A DNA stretch of 32,334 nucleotides from Acidobacteriota bacterium. GTDB lineage: Bacteria > Acidobacteriota > Terriglobia > UBA7540. A program made the position numbers and the translations under genes. Below, piece by piece: positions 25,701 through 32,334 of this stretch. Every line of letters begins with the position of its first letter. The first letter of the stretch is position 1. The stretch is from the NCBI GenBank assembly GCA_021828285.1, contig JAKASG010000032.1:1-32334 (forward strand). The letters run 5' to 3'. The notes beneath the pieces are model-generated. The model saw only the letters and a program-made list of their open reading frames with translations, was not told where the DNA came from and made no database searches.

Positions 25701-25792
25701 GTTATCTTGCCGCTGAACAGAAATTGAAGAAGAAAAAAATCCAGATGGTAGCGTCGCACGCGGCGACGTTCGGCGCTGAGGGACTGCGTTAA
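22748..25792 (+). CDS. Membrane-bound five-heme cytochrome c / TPR protein
   Basis: 1014 residues. Five hydrophobic helices occupy the first ~155 residues (about 11-31, 38-61, 72-93, 99-118, 136-155). Then comes an extracytoplasmic cytochrome c554-like domain with five CxxCH heme sites: CEPCH 213, CAGCH 258, CVSCH 292, CSACH 362 and CTDCH 411. A beta-rich region (about 500-700) follows, then TPRs (about 735-880; YNDYGIGLLLQGDLEGAERAF-type units) and a basic C-terminus. It likely passes electrons between quinone or periplasmic partners and docks proteins through the TPRs. The start is TTG 22748, with GAGG four bases upstream. It is followed by a CRTAC1-type gene, a recurrent pairing in Acidobacteriota. 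The electron donor and acceptor are unknown. Confidence 0.88.
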   Translation: MAETGKHRIAARLLLILGLLLIVNSAYTAAYGSPTLFYVANALLHPFLGLVVAALFAAFIFRHREILSGVTGKLAAGLLAISGGFGVFLIFGGMTHPHTWELFVHVGCAIAGLFFLVLKFREPASEALAALCSRRMARGAFAVMVGSLIFYGAAKGYQHYFPKPNYVIHNPLTAPTTAYHEGGGRYSLMWPSSAESSNGGTIPSGFFLDSKSCEPCHKDIYRQWHSSMHHYSSFNNQWYRKAIEYMQSTVGIKSSMLCAGCHDQALAFTDMMQKYPIRQIEFTPEGQAGLTCVSCHAIAAVPSTMGNAGYVLKYPALDRLVTSKYRIIRDIANYAIILDPKPHREVFFRPFMHDQSQVAEFCSACHKVHLDFPDNHYRWIRGFDDYDHWQASGVSGGSARSFYYPPKPETCTDCHMPLVRSNDYGNIHGYVNSHRFVAANTAVPTSHGDAKQVQDVEKFLKGAVTVDLFAIAQEPKEAALRPISMGLISGPQLSTMFAVGEESARGLEAQEAITAPPAKLMAPLNRGVGYLRRGETARVEVVVRTRRLGHFFPGGTIDAFDTWVELKAVDNKGHIIYWSGEVADNGRGPVDPGAQFYRALQLDAHGHWVNKRNSWTEHAVVYAHLIPPGAADTVHFRIKIPKDCGNKITFTATLNYRKFDWWFTQWAFAGRRDPYQKNRVTTDQSDNTHWLFNGNPVRADVSAKYKKIPNVPIVVMSKAKVTIPVLPASSQPFQQQIKVLPKDFYRWNDYGIGLLLQGDLEGAERAFKIVTQINPKYADGWVNVARAIIQVGNTDAAIPYLKTALALNPKLGSAYYFMGQVYQSKGQYPQAYAEYARAAQLYPVDRVVRNAMGRILFLERKYGPAVQQFLRTLSIDPENLSAHYNLMLCYQGLQEPAKAAREEKLFLRFKADEAATSILGPYELKNPQDDNEAQPIHEEISIQNEPSAELNFFWNYGQKWEWLPGKLGQEQEAALARHKKDGSYGYLAAEQKLKKKKIQMVASHAATFGAEGLR

Positions 25793-25920
25793 CTCGTCTT
25801 TGGCAATCGGAAAGATCTCCGGCCAAAAGGACGCGGCGGTTCCGGGCTTCCTCCTCGGCCGAGCCTTCCCTTTCGGCCCGGCCGTCGCCTGCGGGCGCGC
25901 CGAATGGCGCGAATTGAGAG

Positions 25921-25950
25921 TTGCGGTTTTGGCTGATGCGGCACTAAAGT
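25921..25950 (+). promoter_or_regulatory. Candidate promoter of the CRTAC1-family gene
   Basis: TTGCGG (25921-25926) and TAAAGT (25945-25950) lie 18 bases apart, placing the start about 15 bases before ATG 25973. Weak hexamers; read-through from the cytochrome gene is equally possible. Confidence 0.28.
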
Positions 25951-25972
25951 AAATGGCGGGTTTGAATCGGGA

Positions 25973-27703
25973 ATGACGAAATCTCTCTCTTCGCGGCGCG
26001 ATTTTTTCCGGAGCGTGCTCGCCCTGGCGGCAAGCGCGGGAATTTCGGATTCGCGCCTCTTTGAAGCGCTCGCCTCGCATGCGGCCGGAAACGCCGATCC
26101 CGTTTTCCGCCGGTACACGAACATCGCGCCCAGAGCGGGCGTTCATTTCTTCCACAATAACGGCGCATTCGGGGATTTCTACCTCCCGGAGACCATGGGC
26201 TCAGGCTGCGCCTTTATTGATTACAACAACGACGGCCACCCGGACGTTTTCCTCGTTAATAGCATGGATTTCCCTGGCCACGTTCGCCATAAGACCCCAA
26301 GCAAACTTTTCCGCAACAACGGCAATGGCACGTTCACCGATGTCACGCGCGAAGCGGGACTTGATTTTGAAATGTACGGCATGGGTGTTGCCGTGGGCGA
26401 TTACGATAACGACGGCTGGCCGGATCTCTACGTCACGGGGCTCGGTGAATCGCGTCTGTTACACAATCAGGGAAATGGAACGTTTCGCGATGTGACGAAA
26501 GAAGCCGGCGTGAACAATACGGGCTTCGGCACGAGCGCCGCATGGTTCGATTACGACCGGGACGGCAAGCTGGATCTTTGGGTATGCAATTACGTGAAGT
26601 GGACCGAGAAGACGGACATCTTCTGCTCGCTCGACGGCCGGCACAAATCTTATTGCACTCCGGAGGCGTACAAAGGCGATACTTGCCGCCTTTTTCACAA
26701 TCTCGGCGGCGGGAAGTTTGAAGACGTCACGGAAAAAGCGGGCGTTTACGATCCAACGGGGAAATCACTCGGCGTCGTGATTCTTGATTTCAACATGGAT
26801 GGCTGGCCGGACGTCGCCGTCGCGAACGATACGCAGCCCAACAAGCTATATAAAAATAATGGCAACGGCACTTTCACGGAAATGGGCGTGCCGGCGGGCA
26901 TCGCCTACAGCGAAGATGGTGTAGCGCGCGGCGGCATGGGCATTGCCGCCGCCGATATCGATCGCACCGGATATCCGAGCATCGCCATCGGCAACTTCTC
27001 GAATGAAATGCTCGGCCTCTATCACAACGAACGCCACAATTTCTTTATTGATATCGCGCCCTCCTCGAACGTGGGGCGGGACACGCTGCTGTCGCTGGCT
27101 TTCGGACTTTTTTTCTACGATTACGATCTCGACGGCTGGCTCGACCTGTTTATCGCCAACGGCCACATCGATCCGGATATCACTCACATTCAGCCGCACG
27201 TGGGATACGCCGAGTTGCCGATGCTCTTCCACAATCTCGGCCGCGATCATTTCAAACAGATCGGCCGCGCGGCGGGCTTTACGCAGCCCATGGTGGGCCG
27301 AGGCGCCGCGTATGCGGACATCAACAACGACGGCTATCTCGATGTTCTGGTTTCAACCAACAACGGCCCCGCGTATCTCTATCTGAACGAAGGCCCGAAT
27401 GAAAACAACGGGATTCGCGTCCGAACCGTCGGAACTCGCTCCAATCGGGACGGGATTGATGCCGTCGTCCGCGTCCATTTCGGCGGAGCGATGAACTGGC
27501 AGATGGTCCACTCGGGATCGAGTTACTGCTCCGCGAGCGAGCTGGCGCTCACTTTCGGCCTCGGCAAAGCGGAGAGAGCGGATCTGGTCGAGATCATCTG
27601 GCCGAGCGGCCAGAGGGATTCCCTGCGAAGCCTCAAGGCTAACGCCACTTATACGATTCAGGAAGGCGGCAAAATCCTTTCCGCCAAACCCTTCGCCCGC
27701 TGA
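25973..27703 (+). CDS. Tat-exported CRTAC1 family protein (FG-GAP/VCBS propeller, ASPIC/UnbV)
   Basis: 576 residues. The N-terminus SSRRDFFRSVLALAASAG is a twin-arginine signal, so the protein folds before export. Repeated Ca2+-binding loops of the FG-GAP/VCBS beta-propeller follow: DYNNDGHPD, DYDNDGWPD, DYDRDGKLD, DFNMDGWPD, DYDLDGWLD and DINNDGYLD. Each is linked to an NNGNGTFTDVT-type strand. The C-terminus matches the ASPIC/UnbV domain, with GLGKAERADLVEIIWPSG. The family has no proven activity; roles in adhesion or as an extracellular binding partner are proposed. It directly follows the five-heme cytochrome gene. A Tat signal on such a propeller suggests cofactor or metal loading in the cytosol. 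Confidence 0.9.
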   Translation: MTKSLSSRRDFFRSVLALAASAGISDSRLFEALASHAAGNADPVFRRYTNIAPRAGVHFFHNNGAFGDFYLPETMGSGCAFIDYNNDGHPDVFLVNSMDFPGHVRHKTPSKLFRNNGNGTFTDVTREAGLDFEMYGMGVAVGDYDNDGWPDLYVTGLGESRLLHNQGNGTFRDVTKEAGVNNTGFGTSAAWFDYDRDGKLDLWVCNYVKWTEKTDIFCSLDGRHKSYCTPEAYKGDTCRLFHNLGGGKFEDVTEKAGVYDPTGKSLGVVILDFNMDGWPDVAVANDTQPNKLYKNNGNGTFTEMGVPAGIAYSEDGVARGGMGIAAADIDRTGYPSIAIGNFSNEMLGLYHNERHNFFIDIAPSSNVGRDTLLSLAFGLFFYDYDLDGWLDLFIANGHIDPDITHIQPHVGYAELPMLFHNLGRDHFKQIGRAAGFTQPMVGRGAAYADINNDGYLDVLVSTNNGPAYLYLNEGPNENNGIRVRTVGTRSNRDGIDAVVRVHFGGAMNWQMVHSGSSYCSASELALTFGLGKAERADLVEIIWPSGQRDSLRSLKANATYTIQEGGKILSAKPFAR

Positions 27704-27869
27704 AATCACAAAACGTCCATCCGACTTAGGGGTTGTGCCGAAGACCGGCGTTGAGCTTTTTCGTGTATTGAGCCTGGCGCTCGTCGCGGATCCTTGAAGA
27801 AACAGGGGTCGTAACCTTGTCCGTCCGTGGCCCGTCTGTTTAGGAGAAGGTGAATCAAAGGAGGGTGGT

Positions 27870-28274
27870 ATGCGAGAGAAGAATAGCTTGAAGTTCGGGC
27901 TGTTGATTTTATCCGCATTCCTGGCGGCCGGAGCCGGTGCGTTTGCCGGGCAGCAGCCGGGCGGACAGGATCCAGGGCCGCAGATGGGCCGAAGAAGCGG
28001 ACGCAACATCGTTGAAATGCGGCTCGACCGAATGACGCGAGTCCTCGGCCTCAGCCCCGCGCAACGGGAGGAAATCAGGCCGATTCTCAGGAGAGAATCT
28101 GAGCGGATGCGGGAAGTGTTTCGCAACAGCTCGCGTTCGCAGGAAAGCCGGCGCGCCAGATTCCGGGAAATTCGCAAGAAGACGATGCGAAAGATCCGGC
28201 CGTTACTGACGAGAGAGCAGCGGCCGAAATTGCGGGAAGCGATGGCGCCTCCCCGGCGATATCGCCGAGGCTAG
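27870..28274 (+). CDS. Spy/CpxP-like periplasmic protein
   Basis: 134 residues with a clear signal peptide (about 1-26, ending GAFAG). The mature part is highly charged and helical, with two LTxxQ-type motifs: LGLSPAQREEIRPIL and LLTREQRPKL. These motifs define the Spy/CpxP periplasmic chaperone/regulator superfamily, which protects against envelope stress and extracytoplasmic metals. It is Arg-rich, with 14 Arg in the last 45 residues. AGGAGG six bases before ATG 27870 is a strong ribosome-binding site. Not obviously in an operon. The specific role is unknown. Confidence 0.8.
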   Translation: MREKNSLKFGLLILSAFLAAGAGAFAGQQPGGQDPGPQMGRRSGRNIVEMRLDRMTRVLGLSPAQREEIRPILRRESERMREVFRNSSRSQESRRARFREIRKKTMRKIRPLLTREQRPKLREAMAPPRRYRRG

Positions 28275-28301
28275 AGCAACGGGCAACTCCGAGCAGCGTC
28301 T

Positions 28302-30701
28302 CTATTCGCGCACGGAAACCACTTGAAGGACTTCATCGAGCGTGGTCCAGCCGTTTTGGAGCAGCCAGAGCGAATAATCCTTCAAGGTCTTCATGCCCTG
28401 GCGAACGGCTTCTTCGCTGAGCGACTCCGCGGAGGCGCCCTGGGCGACGAGCCGGCGCAGTGATGAGTTCATGCGAAGGGCCTCATAAACCCCGATGCGG
28501 CCGCGAAAGCCGGTGTAGGAGCATTGCTCGCAGCCGCGGTTGCGGTAGAAGGTCATCGTGGAGTCGGGCGGCAGGCCCATGTACTTGAGCGCGAGATCGT
28601 CGGACGCGTAGGCTTCCTTGCAGTTCTGGCAGAGGCGGCGCGTGAGGCGCTGCGCGATGACGCCGATCGTCGAACTCGACATGAGGAACGGCTCGACGCC
28701 CAATTCGCCGAGACGCGTGAAGGCGCCGGCGGAGTCGTTGGTGTGCAGCGTGGTGAAAACCAGATGGCCGGTGAGCGCCGCTTCGACCGCTGTTTTGGCC
28801 GTCTCCGTATCGCGCGTCTCGCCGACGAGAATAATGTCCGGGTCTTGCCGGAGAAATGCGCGCAGGACGCGCGCGAAATCGAGCCCGATGTCTTTGTGGA
28901 CTTGAACCTGGTTGACGCGGGGAAGATCGTATTCGATGGGATCCTCCGCGGTCGAGATGTTGACGTCGGGGTCGTTCAGCTCGGCGAGAGCGGAATAAAG
29001 CGTCGTCGTCTTGCCGGAGCCCGTCGGCCCGGTGACGTAAATGATGCCGTAGGGCTCGGCAATCATGTCTCGGACGAGCGTTAGGACGTCGGGGTGCAGG
29101 ATGAGTTTATCCAGGCCGAGGAGCGTGTTCGATTTATCGAGGATTCTCATGCAGATTTTCTCGCCCCACTTGGAAGGAATCGTGGAGACGCGAAAATCAA
29201 TCGGGCGGGTTTCCAGCCGCACGCTGATGCGCCCGTCCTGCGGCAGCCGCTTTTCAGCGATATCGAGCTTTGCCAGGATTTTGAGGCGAGAGATCACGCC
29301 GAGTTGAATCTTCTTCGGAAACACCTGAACCTGCTGGAGCGCACCGTCCAGGCGGAAGCGCACGGAAACTTCGTTTTCCTGCGGCTCGATGTGAATGTCG
29401 CTTGCGCCTTTCTTGATGGCAAGCGCGAGGATGTTATTTGCGAGGCGGATGATGGGCGCTTCTTCCGCGGATTTTGAAAGGTCGGTCACGTTTTCGGCCG
29501 GCGTCTGCGATTCATCCACCTCAAGCGACTTGAGCGCCTCGTCCTGAAGCGAATCGAGAACATTCTCAATCGAGTCCTCGCGCCCCATCAATTTTTCAAA
29601 GTCTGCGGCTGTTCGCGCTCTTCCGCCAGCGTTCATCACCGCCATGGCATGGCTCCTGGCCTCCAGGCGCTTCTCTTCCTCCCGCTTCATCATCTCGACG
29701 TAAGTCGTCGTCACGAAGCGCTTGAAATCGTCTTCGCTCGTCGCCACCGGTTCGATGATGACTCCTTTGATCACCCGGCGCACGTCGTCCAGGGCAATCA
29801 GGTTGTTCGGGTTGACCATGACGAGCGTCAGGCGGTTGTTCGAAAAAGCGACGGGAAGAACTTTGTGCTGCAGGATCATCGGCTGCGGGATCAGCCCCAG
29901 CACGCGCGGGTCGAATTGAAGTTTCGAAAGATGGATGTACTCGATCCCCGTCTGCTGGTTCGCTTCTTCGAGGCGTTCGGCGAGAACCCCGCTCAGTGCG
30001 ATGCTGATCTTGGGATGCGCCAGCAGCAATTCTTCGAAATCTTCGCGCTCAAGCACCGCGCACTCGGCCGGCTCAATCGCTTCGACCGTGGCCGTGCGCG
30101 GCTTGCCGGTCAATAGAGCCATTTCACCAAAGCAAGCGCCGGCCTTGAGCTTCGTGAGGAGGAAATCAATTCCGGTGTTCGGATCCCGCTTCCGCACTTC
30201 GACCGTGCCCGATTTGATGAGATACATGGCGTCGCCGGGTCCGCCTTCCTTGACAATCGCCTGATTCGGAGCAAATTCGCGCGTTTTCAACCGGCTTTCC
30301 ACCGTCACGCAATCGTCGTAACCGAGTGTGCTGAACAACTGGATGCTTTGAAGACGGTGCTTCGGAATCGGCGCGGCAGAGGAGGGCGGCGCGGCCGTTG
30401 CCGTGGCGACGGCGGCCTGCCCGGCTTCACCTCCTGTTCCGTCAGGACTGGATTCGACGGGCGTTTCATTCGAAAAGCCGGCTTCAGAAGGTTGCGCACT
30501 CGGCGGCACCTCGGGCTGTCGTGCAGCCGGGTTCGCCGCTTCGCCCGGCGCGCTTGACTCCGCCGGACGGATGGATGGCGCACCCGGTTGAACCGTCACT
30601 AGAACGCCGCAGTGATAGCACTTGACGTGAAAAGCCTTCTTCGGAACCTTTGCGTCATCCACGCGCATCTTCGCGCCGCACTGATTACAGGTAATCACCA
30701 T
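28302..30701 (-). CDS. pilB: PilB/GspE-type ATPase with N-terminal zinc finger and cNMP-binding domain
   Basis: Hexameric secretion ATPase that powers pilus extension or type II secretion, 799 residues. Order: MJ0042-type zinc finger (1-35, CNQCG and CYHCG), a Pro/Ala/Ser-rich linker (about 40-112), a cyclic-nucleotide-binding domain (about 118-235, with GEMALLTGKPRTATV, the phosphate-binding cassette including its Arg), a GspE N-terminal domain (about 245-335), and the ATPase core. Walker A is GPTGSGKTT near 560, the Asp box follows in TAEDPIEYD, Walker B is DPDIILVGETRD, and the tetracysteine zinc site is CQNC...CEQC. The cNMP and zinc-finger modules are not part of standard PilB. ATG 30701 has a G-rich Shine-Dalgarno. 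No other pilus genes are in the window. Confidence 0.9.
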   Translation of the reverse strand: MVITCNQCGAKMRVDDAKVPKKAFHVKCYHCGVLVTVQPGAPSIRPAESSAPGEAANPAARQPEVPPSAQPSEAGFSNETPVESSPDGTGGEAGQAAVATATAAPPSSAAPIPKHRLQSIQLFSTLGYDDCVTVESRLKTREFAPNQAIVKEGGPGDAMYLIKSGTVEVRKRDPNTGIDFLLTKLKAGACFGEMALLTGKPRTATVEAIEPAECAVLEREDFEELLLAHPKISIALSGVLAERLEEANQQTGIEYIHLSKLQFDPRVLGLIPQPMILQHKVLPVAFSNNRLTLVMVNPNNLIALDDVRRVIKGVIIEPVATSEDDFKRFVTTTYVEMMKREEEKRLEARSHAMAVMNAGGRARTAADFEKLMGREDSIENVLDSLQDEALKSLEVDESQTPAENVTDLSKSAEEAPIIRLANNILALAIKKGASDIHIEPQENEVSVRFRLDGALQQVQVFPKKIQLGVISRLKILAKLDIAEKRLPQDGRISVRLETRPIDFRVSTIPSKWGEKICMRILDKSNTLLGLDKLILHPDVLTLVRDMIAEPYGIIYVTGPTGSGKTTTLYSALAELNDPDVNISTAEDPIEYDLPRVNQVQVHKDIGLDFARVLRAFLRQDPDIILVGETRDTETAKTAVEAALTGHLVFTTLHTNDSAGAFTRLGELGVEPFLMSSSTIGVIAQRLTRRLCQNCKEAYASDDLALKYMGLPPDSTMTFYRNRGCEQCSYTGFRGRIGVYEALRMNSSLRRLVAQGASAESLSEEAVRQGMKTLKDYSLWLLQNGWTTLDEVLQVVSVRE

Positions 30702-30896
30702 AACGCGCCCCCCGGCAAAACTCCGCTCGCTCCGCGCATTTCGGTTTGCAAATTCACCTCTTGCGCCTGATGGATTGAACCGGCCGCGTTGCCCTTAAAC
30801 CTTCGAGGATGCGGCTATTGCAGGCTGATCGTCAAGGGTTTTCAGACGTTTTGGCAAGGGACGCCGGCCGGTTTCGGTTGCGACTTCCGCGAGACC

Positions 30897-31634
30897 CTAA
30901 AGCCGCAACCAGCGCGCAAGGTTTTTGAAGAGCTTCAAGCCGTCTTGCGAATAATGCGCGGGCAGCGCGGCTCGCTCCGGATGGGGCATCAGGCCGAGAA
31001 CCAAACCTGTTTCGTCAGTGAGGCCGGCGATGCCATCAGGCGCGCCATTGGGATTTGCAGGATAACCTGTGGTCGGGCAGCCGCGCTCGTCGGCGAAACG
31101 GAAGACGACTCGCGCCCGGCCGCCGTCCGGGGCTGCGAAGCACGCGCGGCCCTCGCCGTGCGCCGATGGCATGCGGAGGATTTCGCCTTCGAGCCCTTCC
31201 GTCCAAATGGATTTTTCACCGCTCACCGCGAGCCGAACCTTGCGGTCTTCAAAATGCGCGGACTGATTTTCGAGGAGCGCCAGCGCGCGCTGGCCGAGTG
31301 TGCGGCCCGGCAGGATGCCCGCTTCCGCGAGCACTTGAAACCCGTTGCAAACGCCGAGCAAAGGCCGCTCGGCGCCGAGGAATTCCTGGAGCGGCTCCTG
31401 AAGCCTTGCCGTCAGCATCAGCCCGAAGATTCGTCCGGCGCCCAGGTGGTCGCCGTAGGAAAAGCCGCCAGGGATGATCGCAGCCTGATAATCGGCGAGG
31501 CGCGAACGGCCTTCGAGCAGGTCGTGAATCAAGACGAGTTCGGCCCTCGCGCCCGCCGCTTCGAGCGCCGCGGCCGTTTCTTCATGGCAGTTCGTCCCCG
31601 GCGCATAAAGAATGGCGGTGCGGGCGGCGCTCAT
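30897..31634 (-). CDS. purQ: Phosphoribosylformylglycinamidine synthase, glutaminase subunit
   Basis: Class I glutamine amidotransferase that supplies ammonia to PurL for conversion of FGAR to FGAM. 245 residues. Nucleophile C96 in LLGVCNGFQVL; H218 and E220 in MPHPERA complete the triad. PGGFSYGDHLGAG is the oxyanion-loop region. ATG 31634 overlaps the purL stop (ATGA), so subunits are made in step. Cytosolic. Confidence 0.95.
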   Translation of the reverse strand: MSAARTAILYAPGTNCHEETAAALEAAGARAELVLIHDLLEGRSRLADYQAAIIPGGFSYGDHLGAGRIFGLMLTARLQEPLQEFLGAERPLLGVCNGFQVLAEAGILPGRTLGQRALALLENQSAHFEDRKVRLAVSGEKSIWTEGLEGEILRMPSAHGEGRACFAAPDGGRARVVFRFADERGCPTTGYPANPNGAPDGIAGLTDETGLVLGLMPHPERAALPAHYSQDGLKLFKNLARWLRL

Positions 31635-32334
31635 TCGACCACCTCACGAAAAGCTTTGCTCCAAATCGCGGTGAGCTCAGGAACCGAAGCCTTCCAAATC
31701 GTTTCGCCTTCGGCGGTGAAACGCAATTCCGGCTCGGCGACGACTTCGCCGAGCGCCAAGTGCGGAACTTCACCAAAAGCTTCTTCCAAATCGAGCGCCG
31801 GCGAAACTTCGAGCAGCGCGGAGCCGATGAATTCGCCGAACAGGAACCCGTCCGGCCGTCCGCCAAGTGGAAATTCCAGGCTCGCCCCGAGTCCCGAACC
31901 GAAGCTCGCCTCAAATAATCTGCCGGCAAGGCCGCCCTCGGCAATCGCCGAAGCGGAGAAATACTCGTCCTTCGAGCCAAGCCGCAAAATCGCGTCCCAA
32001 ACCTTCAGGACTGATGCCGCATCCGGCGGCTGGAAGAGGCAATCGCCGCGCTCGCCGAAGGCATCCGCATAAACGCTGCCGCCGAGGGCTTCCGGATCCG
32101 CCGGGCCGACGAGAACGATTCGGTTGCCGGCCTGCTTGAATTCTTTGGTCACGATGCCCGCCACGTCAGGAACGCGCGCCATCACCGTCACCGCGAGCGT
32201 CATGGGAACGTCAATCCGGCGGCCTGCGCCTTCGAGAGTTCCGGAGCTTGAATCCTTGCCGGAGATGAAAGGAATTCCAGACGCCTCCGAAAATCGAGCG
32301 ATCTCTTCGACCATCTTCGTAAGGTCGCCGGCGA
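31631..32334 (-). CDS. purL: Phosphoribosylformylglycinamidine synthase, synthase subunit, C-terminal part
   Basis: ATP-dependent FGAM synthase; the 5' part lies beyond the window. The visible 234 residues are the second AIRS C-terminal half: IPFISGKDSSSGT, then VPMTLAVTVMARVPD, GNRIVLVGPADPEALGGSVY and a C-terminal half-repeat with SAIAEGGLAGRLFEASFG. The GKDS form of the phosphate loop resembles large-type PurL rather than the GNVS of small-type PurL, although the glutaminase is encoded separately as purQ; a longer two-subunit PurL would explain this. The stop overlaps the purQ start. An ATG at 32314 is internal, since homology continues to the window edge. Confidence 0.9.
   Translation of the reverse strand, partial: AGDLTKMVEEIARFSEASGIPFISGKDSSSGTLEGAGRRIDVPMTLAVTVMARVPDVAGIVTKEFKQAGNRIVLVGPADPEALGGSVYADAFGERGDCLFQPPDAASVLKVWDAILRLGSKDEYFSASAIAEGGLAGRLFEASFGSGLGASLEFPLGGRPDGFLFGEFIGSALLEVSPALDLEEAFGEVPHLALGEVVAEPELRFTAEGETIWKASVPELTAIWSKAFREVVE

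Noticed and set aside
24932-26155. 407-codon minus-strand open frame spanning the cytochrome/CRTAC1 junction
   Set aside because: Antisense to two well-supported genes, with no domain.
1-32334. CRISPR array or intact insertion sequence
   Set aside because: No regularly spaced short repeats, transposase gene or terminal inverted repeats were seen; the only repeats are the tRNA-Ile scars and their arms.

Overview
This 32 kb GC-rich window carries short intergenic gaps and many start/stop overlaps. The gene content fits a member of the Acidobacteriota: a transmembrane multiheme c-type cytochrome fused to TPRs and followed by an ASPIC/UnbV (CRTAC1) protein, a very large DUF3857/transglutaminase/TPR protein, a PilB with extra regulatory domains, and several S41/YibQ-type envelope proteins. 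The phylum is an inference from gene content; no rRNA or single-copy marker settles it here.

Layout. 1-1110: 3'-truncated glutaryl-CoA dehydrogenase (minus). 1308-2348: selD, whose catalytic residue is an in-frame UGA followed by a perfect bacterial-type SECIS hairpin, so it should be a selenoprotein. 2390-2967: small ORF plus GNAT acetyltransferase. 3019-3714: endonuclease V (minus). 3846-6245: a CtpA-like S41 protein that has lost both catalytic residues, followed by a YibQ-type divergent polysaccharide deacetylase. 6350-7102: gpmA (minus). 7277-8575: purB. 8576-12013: a decayed island beside tRNA-Ile(GAT), with two displaced tRNA 3' fragments, a 300-bp direct repeat, a deleted integrase, higBA, vapBC and a larB fragment. 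12014-12090: the intact tRNA-Ile. 12322-14028: two broken multicopper oxidases flanking an intact doxX. 14082-14947: a KDPG-aldolase-type gene overlapping a small zinc-ribbon membrane protein. 14969-18057: otsA-otsB, in which the trehalose-6-phosphate synthase is fused behind a two-TM sensor/HAMP module. 18372-19079: SDR oxidoreductase. 19144-22365: DUF3857/transglutaminase/TPR protein (minus). 22748-27703: five-heme cytochrome/TPR protein and a Tat-exported CRTAC1 protein. 27870-28274: Spy/CpxP-like periplasmic protein. 28302-30701: PilB with zinc finger and cyclic-nucleotide-binding domain (minus). 30897-32334: purQ and the C-terminus of purL (minus).

The genes fall into small functional pairs rather than one large cluster: purine synthesis (purB; purL-purQ), trehalose synthesis (otsA-otsB), envelope maintenance (S41 pseudoenzyme plus YibQ), electron transfer at the membrane (cytochrome plus CRTAC1) and toxin-antitoxin modules in the island. 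The most unusual items are the Sec-containing SelD with its SECIS, the receptor-like membrane OtsA, the catalytically dead CtpA homologue, the layered tRNA-Ile integration scars, and PilB with a cNMP domain. No CRISPR array, intact insertion sequence or rRNA gene was seen.
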